A stretch of 14,743 nt of DNA. Source: Comamonas sp. lk (GTDB lineage Bacteria; Pseudomonadota; Gammaproteobacteria; Burkholderiales; Burkholderiaceae_C). The DNA lies in the NCBI GenBank assembly GCA_945901215.1, contig CAMDKE010000023.1, forward strand, positions 1-14,743, in the 5' to 3' direction. The notes beneath the pieces are model-generated. The model did no database searches and was not told the DNA's origin. It worked only from the letters and a program-made list of their open reading frames with translations. The translations under genes and the position numbers were made by a program. Shown piece after piece: positions 6,140 to 13,422 of the stretch (its first letter is position 1; every line of letters begins with the position of its first letter).

Positions 6140-7328
6140 CGGGCCTTACAGCCGCCTTCTGCAGTGGCAAGGCGAGCTTACGGCGCTGCGGCGCGAGCTG
6201 CACACCTATCCTGAAATCGGTTTCGAAGAGCTGCGCACCGGCGCGCGGATTGCTGAGATGCTGCGCCTGGTTGGCGTGGACGAAGTGCACACCGGCATCG
6301 GCAAGACCGGTGTGGTGGGTGTCATCCACGGCCGGGGCGTCGCAGATGGGCGCTCTATTGGTTTGCGCGCAGATATGGATGCACTGCCCATGCACGAGGA
6401 AAACAGCTTTGCCTGGAAGTCCACCCAACCCGGCATGATGCACGGCTGCGGCCACGACGGGCATATGGCGATGCTCATAGGCGCGGCGCGTTACCTGGCA
6501 GCCAGCCGTAACTTTGCCGGTGACGCGGTGCTGATCTTCCAGCCTGGAGAAGAAGGCTTTGCCGGCGCCCGGGCAATGATCGAAGACGGGCTGTTTGATC
6601 GCTTTCCCGTGGAGGCGGTGTACGCCATGCACAACTGGCCCACGCTGACACCGGGGACCATCAATGTAAATACCGGGCCGGTGATGGCGGCATCGGACCT
6701 GGTGGAGATTGTGGTGACCGGCCTTGGTGGCCACGGGGGGCACCCGGAGCTGGCGGTAGACCCGGTTCTGGTTGCTGCGCACATTATTACGGCGGCGCAG
6801 TCACTGGTGTCGCGCAACGTCAGCCCTATAGACCACGCGGTACTGAGTTTGTGCGCCATCCACGCGGGTGACCCCGGCGCCTACAGTGTGATTCCGCGCC
6901 AGGCGCGCATTGCGGGTACGGTGCGCAGCTTCTCAGGCTCAGTGCAAACGCTGATGGAGCAGCGCCTGGAAGGCCTGGTGCAGTCCATCGCCCAGGCTTT
7001 TGGCGCCAAAGCCAGCGTCAACTACCGTCGCAATTACCCCGCCACCATCAACAGCGCGGCCGAAGCGGCGTTTGCTGCAGATGTGGCGGCTACTCTGGTG
7101 GGTGAATCAAACGTTCTGCGCGCCATGGCGCCTAGCATGGGGGCTGAGGACTTTTCCTTCATGCTCCAGGCCAAGCCCGGCGCCTACATCCGTATCGGAC
7201 AAGGCGGCGAAGGTAGCTGCTTTTTGCACAACACGCGCTACGACTTCAACGACGACATCCTGCCTCTGGGCGCGGCGCTGTTTTCGGCATTGGTGGAGCG
7301 CTCGCTGCCGCTTGTGGGCAGTGGATAG
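6111..7328 (+). CDS. M20 family metallo-amidohydrolase (hippurate hydrolase-like)
   Basis: Zinc/manganese amidohydrolase of 405 residues in the M20D (HipO, aminoacylase, IAA-amino-acid hydrolase) group, which cleaves N-acyl amino acids such as hippurate. Motifs in order: RRELHTYPEIGFEE, GLRADMDALPM, MHGCGHDGH (109-118, with presumed metal ligands C113 and H115), FQPGEEG (E147-E148), MHNWP (H174) and LHNTRYDFND (H373, last metal ligand). The lid/dimerisation domain begins near GGHGGHPE (206-213); family members usually read PH where this has P212-E213. There is no signal peptide, so it is presumably cytoplasmic. The ribosome site GGGAGGAG lies six bases before the ATG. It stands alone between two intergenic regions and its physiological substrate cannot be read from context. 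M20D paralogues are numerous in this order, so no gene symbol is given. Confidence 0.9.
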   Translation: MSVDTGLISSGPYSRLLQWQGELTALRRELHTYPEIGFEELRTGARIAEMLRLVGVDEVHTGIGKTGVVGVIHGRGVADGRSIGLRADMDALPMHEENSFAWKSTQPGMMHGCGHDGHMAMLIGAARYLAASRNFAGDAVLIFQPGEEGFAGARAMIEDGLFDRFPVEAVYAMHNWPTLTPGTINVNTGPVMAASDLVEIVVTGLGGHGGHPELAVDPVLVAAHIITAAQSLVSRNVSPIDHAVLSLCAIHAGDPGAYSVIPRQARIAGTVRSFSGSVQTLMEQRLEGLVQSIAQAFGAKASVNYRRNYPATINSAAEAAFAADVAATLVGESNVLRAMAPSMGAEDFSFMLQAKPGAYIRIGQGGEGSCFLHNTRYDFNDDILPLGAALFSALVERSLPLVGSG

Positions 7329-7660
7329 GATGAGCCGTAGAGCCCAGTTTCAGGCGAAGGCCTCAGGCGGAAGACACCTTCCCCAGGTTCGTCAGCCCCG
7401 CCGGTCGGGGAGGCGCTCGACCTGACCCGAGACCCGCGACTTTGATTCCATCGGTCATAGCGTTTATGGCGCCAATGCGCTTGCGGCGCGCACCGCGTTC
7501 GGCAGAGAAGGAGTCGCCCCGAGGCCTGGAGGTGGCGGTACAGGATGTATCGCACAGCCTGGGCACGCTCGGGGCGTCATAGGGCGGTAGAGGCTGGGCT
7601 TGTCGGAAAGACGGGGCCTTTTGCTTGACAGAAGGCACCAAAAACGGGGCTTCCTAGGGC
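7329..7660. other. Non-coding intergenic region with several inverted repeats
   Basis: About 330 bases with no credible gene on either strand; the longest frames are compositional, Arg/Pro/Gly/Ser-rich and unmatched. Inverted repeats visible: CCCCG (7396-7400) with CGGGG (7406-7410); GCGCC (7469-7473) with GGCGC (7485-7489); and the 9-base arms CGCCCCGAG (7515-7523) with CTCGGGGCG (7568-7576), 44 bases apart. It could be a decayed gene, a dispersed structured repeat or an unannotated RNA. A perfect TTGACA hexamer occurs at 7625-7630. Confidence 0.45.
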
Positions 7661-7669
7661 ATTTTGGGC

Positions 7670-7675
7670 TACAAT
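7670..7675 (+). promoter_or_regulatory. -10-like hexamer of the rimP operon promoter
   Basis: TACAAT, five of six matches to the sigma-70 -10 consensus, about 115 bases upstream of rimP. With a 16-18 base spacer the -35 position reads GGGCTT-like and is poor. A perfect TTGACA lies at 7625-7630, but 39 bases away, too far to pair. A start near 7682 would begin transcription about 9 bases before the leader terminator. The call is positional and tentative. Confidence 0.4.
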
Positions 7676-7690
7676 CGACGCTTCACGACC

Positions 7691-7722
7691 AAACGGGCGG
7701 GTAATTACCGCCCGTTTTTTTT
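7691..7722 (+). terminator. Strong intrinsic terminator in the rimP-nusA-infB leader
   Basis: AAACGGGCGG (7691-7700) pairs perfectly over 10 bases with CCGCCCGTTT (7708-7717) around loop GTAATTA. The T-run spans 7715-7722 (eight Ts). This is a textbook intrinsic terminator on the plus strand, 66 bases ahead of the rimP start. Flanking GACC (7687-7690) and GGTC (7723-7726) could form an extended alternative stem. It either ends upstream transcription or, more interestingly, attenuates the operon. A rimP leader attenuator is known in gammaproteobacteria, and NusA is known to autoregulate its operon. Confidence 0.88.
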
Positions 7723-7788
7723 GGTCTATTGTTTTTTGATGACTCGCCTGGTATGGGCTTTTTGATCGAATGAAGGCGGAATAAGTAC

Positions 7789-8427
7789 GTGGCTTGGCAG
7801 GACATTGTGACGCAAATTGTGGCCGGTTTAGGCTACGACTTGGTTGAGATTGAGCGCTCGGCGGGCGGCTTGCTGAGGGTCACTATTGATTTGCCCTGGA
7901 CGCCAGCGGCCAGCGGTGAAGTGCAGGCGGCGCAGTTTGTGAATGTTGAGGATTGTGAGAAGGTCACACGCCAATTGCAATTTGCTCTGGACGTGGATGG
8001 GATTGAGTACCGGCGGCTGGAAGTTTCCTCGCCCGGCATTGACCGCCCCCTGCGTCATGAGGCTGATTTTGAACGGTTTGCAGGCCAGGTCATTGATGTG
8101 ACCTTGCGTGCGCCCATTGGTGTGGCTGGGGCAGGGCAAGTGAATGCGAGCCGCAAGAAGTTTCGGGGCACTTTGGAGCGCACGGTGAACGAACAAGGGC
8201 TGTCTGGCTGGCAAATCGTCTGGAGCGATGCCCCGGAGGTTAAGCCGGGGCAGCGCGTGAGCAAGAAGCGAGCGCCCGCTCCATTGCAGGCAATGGGCTT
8301 TGCGCTTGACGAATGCCGTGAGGTGCGTTTAGCGCCCTTGGTGAGTTTCAAGGGCCGTAACAGTGGTGCAATCGGCATGGAGACCGCAGCGGACGAGGGT
8401 TTGGTTGGTGATGAATCGGGCGGCTAA
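7789..8427 (+). CDS. rimP: Ribosome maturation factor RimP
   Basis: RimP (YhbC/DUF150) binds the free 30S subunit and assists late assembly of its head region. It has 212 residues, longer than the 150 or so of E. coli, with an extension before and after the conserved C-terminal SH3-like part (EVRLAPLVSFKGRN). The N-terminal domain shows GYDLVEIERSAGGLLRVTID and the conserved EVSSPGIDRPL stretch (written VSSPGIDRPL here). It starts with GTG at 7789, as MAWQDIV; a GGCGGA ribosome site lies about eight bases upstream and no better ATG is available in frame. It is first gene of the rimP-nusA-infB operon, preceded by the leader terminator, and 83 bases separate it from nusA. Confidence 0.93.
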   Translation: MAWQDIVTQIVAGLGYDLVEIERSAGGLLRVTIDLPWTPAASGEVQAAQFVNVEDCEKVTRQLQFALDVDGIEYRRLEVSSPGIDRPLRHEADFERFAGQVIDVTLRAPIGVAGAGQVNASRKKFRGTLERTVNEQGLSGWQIVWSDAPEVKPGQRVSKKRAPAPLQAMGFALDECREVRLAPLVSFKGRNSGAIGMETAADEGLVGDESGG

Positions 8428-8443
8428 GAGGGTTGGAACCGGT

Positions 8444-8461
8444 GGCTTCGCGCGGCGAGCC
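8444..8461 (+). repeat. Hairpin between rimP and nusA
   Basis: GGCT (8444-8447) and CGC (8449-8451) pair with GCG (8455-8457) and AGCC (8458-8461), leaving a bulged T and a GCG loop. A short TTTT run occurs eight bases later, too far for an efficient terminator. The preceding GGTGGCT plus following CGC resembles the left end of the infB-rbfA element. It could be an RNA processing site or a remnant of the same repeat family. Confidence 0.35.
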
Positions 8462-8510
8462 CAGGGTCGTTTTCTTAGTCATTGAATAGAGTATTCAGGA
8501 GAGTCAAGGC

Positions 8511-10016
8511 ATGAATCGCGAATTGTTAATGTTGGTCGAAGCCATTTCACGTGAAAAGAACGTGGAGCGTGACGTGGTGCTGGGGGCTGTGGAAGCGGCC
8601 TTGGCGCAAGCGACGAAAAAGCTCTACGCCGGCGATGTAGACATCCGGGTCGCGCTAGACCGTGACAGTGGCAATTACGAGACCTTTCGCCGTTGGCATG
8701 TGGTGCCCGATGAGGCCGGGCTGCAACTGCCAGACCAGGAAATCTTGTTGTTTGAAGCCAAAGAGCAAATTTCGGACATTGAGGTCGACGAGTACATCGA
8801 AGAACCCATCGAGTCCGTACCCATTGGGCGCATTGGTGCGATGGCGGCCAAGCAGGTCATCCTGCAAAAGATTCGTGATGCAGAGCGTGAAATGCTACTC
8901 AATGACTTCATGTCGCGAGGCGATAACATTTTTGTCGGTACCGTCAAGCGCATGGACAAAGGCGATCTAATTATCGAGAGCGGCCGTGTTGAAGGCCGCT
9001 TGCGCCGCAACGAGATGATTCCCAAAGAGAACTTCCGCGCCGGCGACCGCGTGCGCGCCATGATCATGGAAGTTGACCTGACTCTGCGCGGCGCGCCTAT
9101 TGTGTTGTCGCGCTCGGCGCCTGACTTCATGATCGAGTTGTTCCGCCAGGAAGTGCCTGAGATCGAACAAGGCCTACTGGAGATTAAATCTTGTGCCCGC
9201 GACGCTGGTTCGCGCGCCAAGATCGCCGTGTTGTCGCATGACAAACGCGTCGACCCGATCGGCACCTGCGTCGGTGTACGTGGAACCCGCGTCAACGGCG
9301 TGACCAACGAACTCGCGGGTGAACGCGTGGACATCGTGTTGTGGAGCGAAGACCCGGCGCAGTTCGTTATCGGAGCCTTGGCCCCGGCCAATGTGTCGTC
9401 CATCGTGGTAGACGAAGAGCGCCACGCCATGGATGTGGTGGTGGACGAAGAAAACCTGGCTATTGCGATCGGCCGTGGAGGCCAAAACGTGCGTTTGGCG
9501 GCAGAGCTTACGGGCTGGAAAATCAACATCATGGACGCCGCCGAGTCGGCCCAGAAGCAGGCGGTGGAAACCGATTCCGGTCGCAAACTGTTCATGGACA
9601 AACTCGATGTGGACGAAGAAATCGCCGACATCTTGATTGCCGAAGGCTTTACCAGCCTGGAAGAAGTGGCCTACGTACCGCTGCAAGAAATGTTGGAGAT
9701 CGAGAGCTTTGACGAGGATACGGTCAATGAACTGCGCACCCGCGCCAAGGACGCGCTGCTGACAATGGAAATTGCGCGCGAAGAAAATACGGACAGTGTT
9801 TCTCAAGACTTGCGCGACTTGAGTGGATTGAGCGCAGAGCATATCGGCATGTTGGCCCAGGCGGGTGTGCAAACGCTCGACGACCTGGCAGACCTTGCCA
9901 CCGACGAACTTACAGAAATTACAGGCCAGTCTGCGGACGAAGCCACTGCCCTGATCATGAAAGCGCGCGCACATTGGTTTACCGATGAAGCCGCTTCTCA
10001 AGAGCCACGGCCATGA
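8511..10016 (+). CDS. nusA: Transcription termination/antitermination factor NusA
   Basis: NusA binds RNA polymerase near the RNA exit channel. It promotes pausing and intrinsic termination and takes part in antitermination complexes. It has 501 residues, the length of proteobacterial forms with two C-terminal acidic repeats. Layout: RNAP-binding N-terminal domain (about 1-125), S1 domain (about 136-200, FVGTVKRMDKGDLIIESG), KH1 (about 230-290, ending in the RVDIVLWSEDP segment), KH2 with AIGRGGQNVRLA (318-329), then two helix-hairpin-helix acidic repeats (about 365-425 and 440-492). AGGAGA precedes the ATG at 8511. infB begins 15 bases after its stop. In E. coli NusA represses this operon by stimulating termination in the leader; the terminator at 7691-7722 makes that plausible here. 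Confidence 0.97.
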   Translation: MNRELLMLVEAISREKNVERDVVLGAVEAALAQATKKLYAGDVDIRVALDRDSGNYETFRRWHVVPDEAGLQLPDQEILLFEAKEQISDIEVDEYIEEPIESVPIGRIGAMAAKQVILQKIRDAEREMLLNDFMSRGDNIFVGTVKRMDKGDLIIESGRVEGRLRRNEMIPKENFRAGDRVRAMIMEVDLTLRGAPIVLSRSAPDFMIELFRQEVPEIEQGLLEIKSCARDAGSRAKIAVLSHDKRVDPIGTCVGVRGTRVNGVTNELAGERVDIVLWSEDPAQFVIGALAPANVSSIVVDEERHAMDVVVDEENLAIAIGRGGQNVRLAAELTGWKINIMDAAESAQKQAVETDSGRKLFMDKLDVDEEIADILIAEGFTSLEEVAYVPLQEMLEIESFDEDTVNELRTRAKDALLTMEIAREENTDSVSQDLRDLSGLSAEHIGMLAQAGVQTLDDLADLATDELTEITGQSADEATALIMKARAHWFTDEAASQEPRP

Positions 10017-10031
10017 AAGGTTACCTTATAA

Positions 10032-12935
10032 ATGTCCAGTACGACCGTCGCCGAGTTTGCAAATGAACTCAAAAAATCTACCGAAACACTGCTCGACCAA
10101 CTGAAGTCGGCCGGAGTTGCCAAGGCAATGCCGAGCGATGTGTTGACAGACGCAGACAAGCACAGCTTGCTCAACTACCTGCAAAGTGCGCATGGCACGG
10201 CCGGTGCTGATCGCAAGAAGATCACCTTGGTAAAAAAGCAAACCACCGAGATCAAGCAAGCCGATGCCAGCGGCAAAGCACGCACCATTCAGGTGGAGGT
10301 TCGCAAAAAGCGTACTTTTGTTCGCCGCGAAGACGGTCTGGAGTCGGCGCCAGAGTCGATGGACAACGAGTCTTCCGGCACCCCAGCGGCGGCCGTGATC
10401 GATACCGCCGAGCTTGTACGACGCGAGGAAGAAGCGCGCCACCAGGCAGAGTTCATCCGCCGCCAGGAGGAAGAGCTGGCTCTGCGACGTCAGGAACGCG
10501 AAGAGCAAGAAGCCAGAGCCCGTGTAGCGCACGAAAAAGCTGCAGCCGATGCCTTGGCCCAAGCGCAAGCGCCAGTTGACGACGCGCAAGCGTCGGGGAA
10601 AACCAGCAGGCCCGCTACGAAGGCCCAATTGGACCCGCAAGAACAAGCCATGGCAGCCGCCCAGGTCGCTCAATTGGCAGCGCTGGCCCGAGAAGAGGCC
10701 GCCGCTCTCGCTGCGCTGGCATCTAAGGCCGCAGCCCTGGAGGAAACCCAGCGTGCAGCTGAGCTTGGTGACCGCCGGCGCAAGGCCGAAGCCGAGGCAG
10801 CGGCCATCCGCATGATGATGTCGACCCCTAACAAAGTGGCTGTTGCTCCGAAGAAGCCTGAGCCAGCCAAACCCGCAGTCGATGCCAAAGGCGCCATTAA
10901 AGGCACCTTGCACAAGCCCGCTGCAGGTTCGACCGTGGTCAAGGCAGCCAAACCTGCAGCCAGCGCCGGTGCAGCCCCAGGTACCGGCAAAGAGGTTAAG
11001 TCTGCCAAGCTCTCCAGCAGCTGGGCGGGCGATCCGGCTAAAAAGAAAGAGATAAAAACCCGTGGCGACACCGGTGCCGGCGCAGGACGATCCACCAACT
11101 GGCGCGCCGGCCCCCGTGGCCGACGCGGCAATGACCGTGACCGTGACGACCATGTGCAGGCTGCACCGGTCGAGGTCCGGGTGCTCGAAGTCCACGTGCC
11201 TGAGACGATTACCGTGGCCGAACTGGCTCACAAGATGGCGGTAAAGGCTTCCGAGGTTATCAAGCAGCTGATGAAGCTGGGCCAGATGGTCACCATCAAC
11301 CAGCCCTTAGACCAAGACACCGCAATGATCGTGGTCGAAGAACTGGGCCACACCGCCGTGATTGCCGCTTTGGACGACCCCGAAGCTTTTACCGACGACG
11401 ATGTGACGCAAGCCCAGTTTGAGTCCCTGCCACGCGCTCCCGTGGTGACCGTCATGGGCCACGTGGACCATGGCAAAACTTCCTTGCTGGACTACATCCG
11501 CCGCGCCAAAGTGGCCTCGGGCGAAGCCGGTGGCATTACCCAGCACATTGGTGCTTACCACGTGGAAACGCCGCGCGGCATGATTTCCTTCCTGGACACC
11601 CCGGGTCACGAGGCTTTTACCGCGATGCGTGCCCGCGGTGCCAAGGCCACCGACATCGTGATTCTGGTGGTTGCTGCCGATGACGGGGTGATGCCGCAAA
11701 CCAAAGAGGCAATCAAGCACGCCAAAGCGGCGGGCGTGCCCATCGTGGTGGCGATCAACAAGATCGACAAACCCGACTCCAACCCGGAGCGCGTGAAAAA
11801 TGAGCTGGTGGTCGAAGAGGTAGTCCCTGAGGAGTTTGGTGGCGATTCACCCTTTGTGTCCGTGTCGGCCAAAACCGGCCAGGGCATCGACCAGCTGCTG
11901 GAACAAGTGCTGCTACAGGCTGAAGTGCTGGAACTGCGTGCCCCGGTCTCATCCATGGCCAAGGGCTTGGTCATTGAGGCGCGTCTGGACAAAGGTCGCG
12001 GCCCTGTAGCCACGATTTTGGTGCAGTCGGGAACACTAAAGACCGGCGACGTGGTGCTGGCGGGCCAGACCTTTGGCCGCGTGCGCGCCATGTTGGACGA
12101 AAACGGCAAGGCTATCAAAGAAGCGGGCCCGTCCATTCCAGTGGAAATCCAGGGCCTGACCGACGTGCCGCAGGCGGGTGACGAGTTCATGGTCATGTCC
12201 GACGAGCGCCGTGCCCGTGAGATTTCTACCTACCGCGCTGGCAAGTTTCGCAACACCAAACTGGCCAAGCAGCAAGCCGCCAAGCTGGAAAACATGTTCA
12301 GCGACATGTCGGGTGGCGACGTCAAGATGTTGCCCATCATCGTCAAGGCCGACGTGCAGGGCTCGCAAGAGGCCTTGGCCGCGTCCTTGCTCAAGCTCTC
12401 GACCGAAGAAGTCAAGGTACAAATGGTGTATTCCGCCGTGGGCGGCATCAGCGAGTCCGACATCAACCTGGCCATTGCGTCCAAGGCGGTGGTGATTGGC
12501 TTCAATGTGCGCGCCGATGCCGGTGCGCGCAAACTGGCTGAACACAACGGCGTGGACATCCACTACTACAGCATCATTTACGACGCGGTCGACGAGCTCA
12601 AGGCCGCCATGTCGGGCATGCTGGCGCCGGAAAAGCGCGAGGAAGTCATTGGCTTTGCCGAGATTCGAACGGTGTTTGTGGCGTCCAAAATTGGCACGGT
12701 GGCCGGTTGCATGGTCACCGGTGGCCTGGTCAACCGCAGCGCGCATTTCCGCCTGCTGCGCGACAACGCTGTGATCTACACAGGTGAACTTGATTCGCTC
12801 AAGCGCATGAAAGACGATGTGCGCGAGGTCAAGGAAGGCTTTGAGTGCGGTATCAAACTCAAGAACTACAACGACATCGCCGTGGGCGACCAGTTGGAAT
12901 TCTTTGAAATCAAAGAGATCGCACGCACCATATGA
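10032..12935 (+). CDS. infB: Translation initiation factor IF-2
   Basis: GTPase that delivers fMet-tRNA to the 30S subunit and promotes 50S joining. It has 967 residues. An N-terminal IF2_N domain (1-52) is followed by a long Ala/Glu/Arg/Lys/Gln-rich linker (about 120-370, coiled-coil-like then Pro/Ala/Lys-rich), a second IF2_N-like domain (about 389-440), and the G domain: G1 GHVDHGKT (476-483), G3 DTPGH (522-526), G4 NKID (576-579), G5 SAK (612-614). Domains II, III and the fMet-tRNA-binding C1/C2 domains end at IKEIARTI. A ribosome site AAAGG lies about 11 bases before the ATG. E. coli makes shorter IF-2 isoforms from internal starts; I could not identify such starts here. The following gene is separated by a palindromic element. 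Confidence 0.97.
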   Translation: MSSTTVAEFANELKKSTETLLDQLKSAGVAKAMPSDVLTDADKHSLLNYLQSAHGTAGADRKKITLVKKQTTEIKQADASGKARTIQVEVRKKRTFVRREDGLESAPESMDNESSGTPAAAVIDTAELVRREEEARHQAEFIRRQEEELALRRQEREEQEARARVAHEKAAADALAQAQAPVDDAQASGKTSRPATKAQLDPQEQAMAAAQVAQLAALAREEAAALAALASKAAALEETQRAAELGDRRRKAEAEAAAIRMMMSTPNKVAVAPKKPEPAKPAVDAKGAIKGTLHKPAAGSTVVKAAKPAASAGAAPGTGKEVKSAKLSSSWAGDPAKKKEIKTRGDTGAGAGRSTNWRAGPRGRRGNDRDRDDHVQAAPVEVRVLEVHVPETITVAELAHKMAVKASEVIKQLMKLGQMVTINQPLDQDTAMIVVEELGHTAVIAALDDPEAFTDDDVTQAQFESLPRAPVVTVMGHVDHGKTSLLDYIRRAKVASGEAGGITQHIGAYHVETPRGMISFLDTPGHEAFTAMRARGAKATDIVILVVAADDGVMPQTKEAIKHAKAAGVPIVVAINKIDKPDSNPERVKNELVVEEVVPEEFGGDSPFVSVSAKTGQGIDQLLEQVLLQAEVLELRAPVSSMAKGLVIEARLDKGRGPVATILVQSGTLKTGDVVLAGQTFGRVRAMLDENGKAIKEAGPSIPVEIQGLTDVPQAGDEFMVMSDERRAREISTYRAGKFRNTKLAKQQAAKLENMFSDMSGGDVKMLPIIVKADVQGSQEALAASLLKLSTEEVKVQMVYSAVGGISESDINLAIASKAVVIGFNVRADAGARKLAEHNGVDIHYYSIIYDAVDELKAAMSGMLAPEKREEVIGFAEIRTVFVASKIGTVAGCMVTGGLVNRSAHFRLLRDNAVIYTGELDSLKRMKDDVREVKEGFECGIKLKNYNDIAVGDQLEFFEIKEIARTI

Positions 12936-12940
12936 GCCCC

Positions 12941-13032
12941 TGCGCTGGTGGCTACGCCGCTCTCCGAGAACACTTCGTGTACTGCGCTGCCACCCGGGGG
13001 GGCCGTCGCACGCCTTGGGGCGGCCCGACGGC
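12941..13032. repeat. Multi-hairpin palindromic intergenic element between infB and rbfA
   Basis: About 92 non-coding bases made almost wholly of inverted repeats: GGTGGC (12947-12952) with GCCACC (12989-12994), enclosing ACAC (12970-12973) with GTGT (12977-12980); and GCCGTCG (13002-13008) with CGACGGC (13026-13032), enclosing CGCC (13011-13014) with GGCG (13019-13022). TGCGCTG occurs twice (12941-12947 and 12983-12989). It resembles from memory the GC-rich palindromic repeats scattered between genes in Comamonadaceae, though I cannot confirm copy number from this window. It has no T-run, so it is not a standard terminator. The rbfA ribosome site is just five bases after its right edge. Confidence 0.6.
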
Positions 13033-13047
13033 GCGCGGAGCGTGCCT

Positions 13048-13416
13048 GTGAAGAAAAAGTCCTCTGCCCCCAACCGTGGCTTTCGCGTCGCCGACCAGAT
13101 CCAGCGCGATCTGACCGAACTGATCGCGCGCGAGTTGAAAGACCCGCGTGTGGGTATGGTGACTATCCAGTCGGTCGAGGTGACACCGGACTACGCGCAT
13201 GCCAAGGTGTATTTCAGCCTCTTGGTGGGCGACCCGGTGCAGTGCGCCGAAGGTCTGAACCAGGCGGCTGGTTTTTTGCGCTCGGGTTTGTTCAAACGCC
13301 TGCACATTCACACCGTGCCCACGCTGCACTTTTTGTTCGACCAGACCACCGAGCGTGCTGCGGATATGAACGCCCTGATAGCGCGCGCGGTGTCATCCCG
13401 CGCCAAAGAGGACTGA
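13048..13416 (+). CDS. rbfA: 30S ribosome-binding factor RbfA
   Basis: Small KH-fold cold-shock assembly factor that binds the 30S subunit near the 16S rRNA 5' helix and is needed for its maturation. It has 122 residues, the usual size. Recognisable features are NRGFRVADQIQRDLTELI near the N-terminus, ELKDPRVGMVTIQSVEVTPDYAHAKVYFS as the core, and LHFLFDQTTERAADMNALI at the C-terminus. There is no ATG in the right place. GTG at 13048 (VKKKSSAPN) is chosen because GGAG (13037-13040) lies seven bases upstream; GTG at 13042 is only one base from that site. The frame is open back into infB, but that part (from 12817) is not RbfA-like. truB starts six bases after the stop. Confidence 0.93.
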   Translation: MKKKSSAPNRGFRVADQIQRDLTELIARELKDPRVGMVTIQSVEVTPDYAHAKVYFSLLVGDPVQCAEGLNQAAGFLRSGLFKRLHIHTVPTLHFLFDQTTERAADMNALIARAVSSRAKED

Positions 13417-13422
13417 AAGACG

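Noticed and set aside
7363..7641. 92-codon minus-strand frame in the intergenic region before rimP
   Set aside because: Arg/Ser/Pro-rich composition with no family match, and it spans inverted repeats; treated as non-coding.
9174..10001. Long open frame antisense to nusA
   Set aside because: A codon-bias shadow of a clearly coding gene; no recognisable protein and no ribosome site.
12817..13047. Upstream extension of the rbfA frame from an ATG inside infB
   Set aside because: It overlaps infB in another frame, runs through the palindromic element and encodes nothing RbfA-like; the GTG at 13048 has a ribosome site and gives normal length.
12036..13073. 345-codon open frame antisense to infB
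   Set aside because: It mirrors conserved IF-2 coding sequence, is His/Arg/Gly-rich and has no family features.
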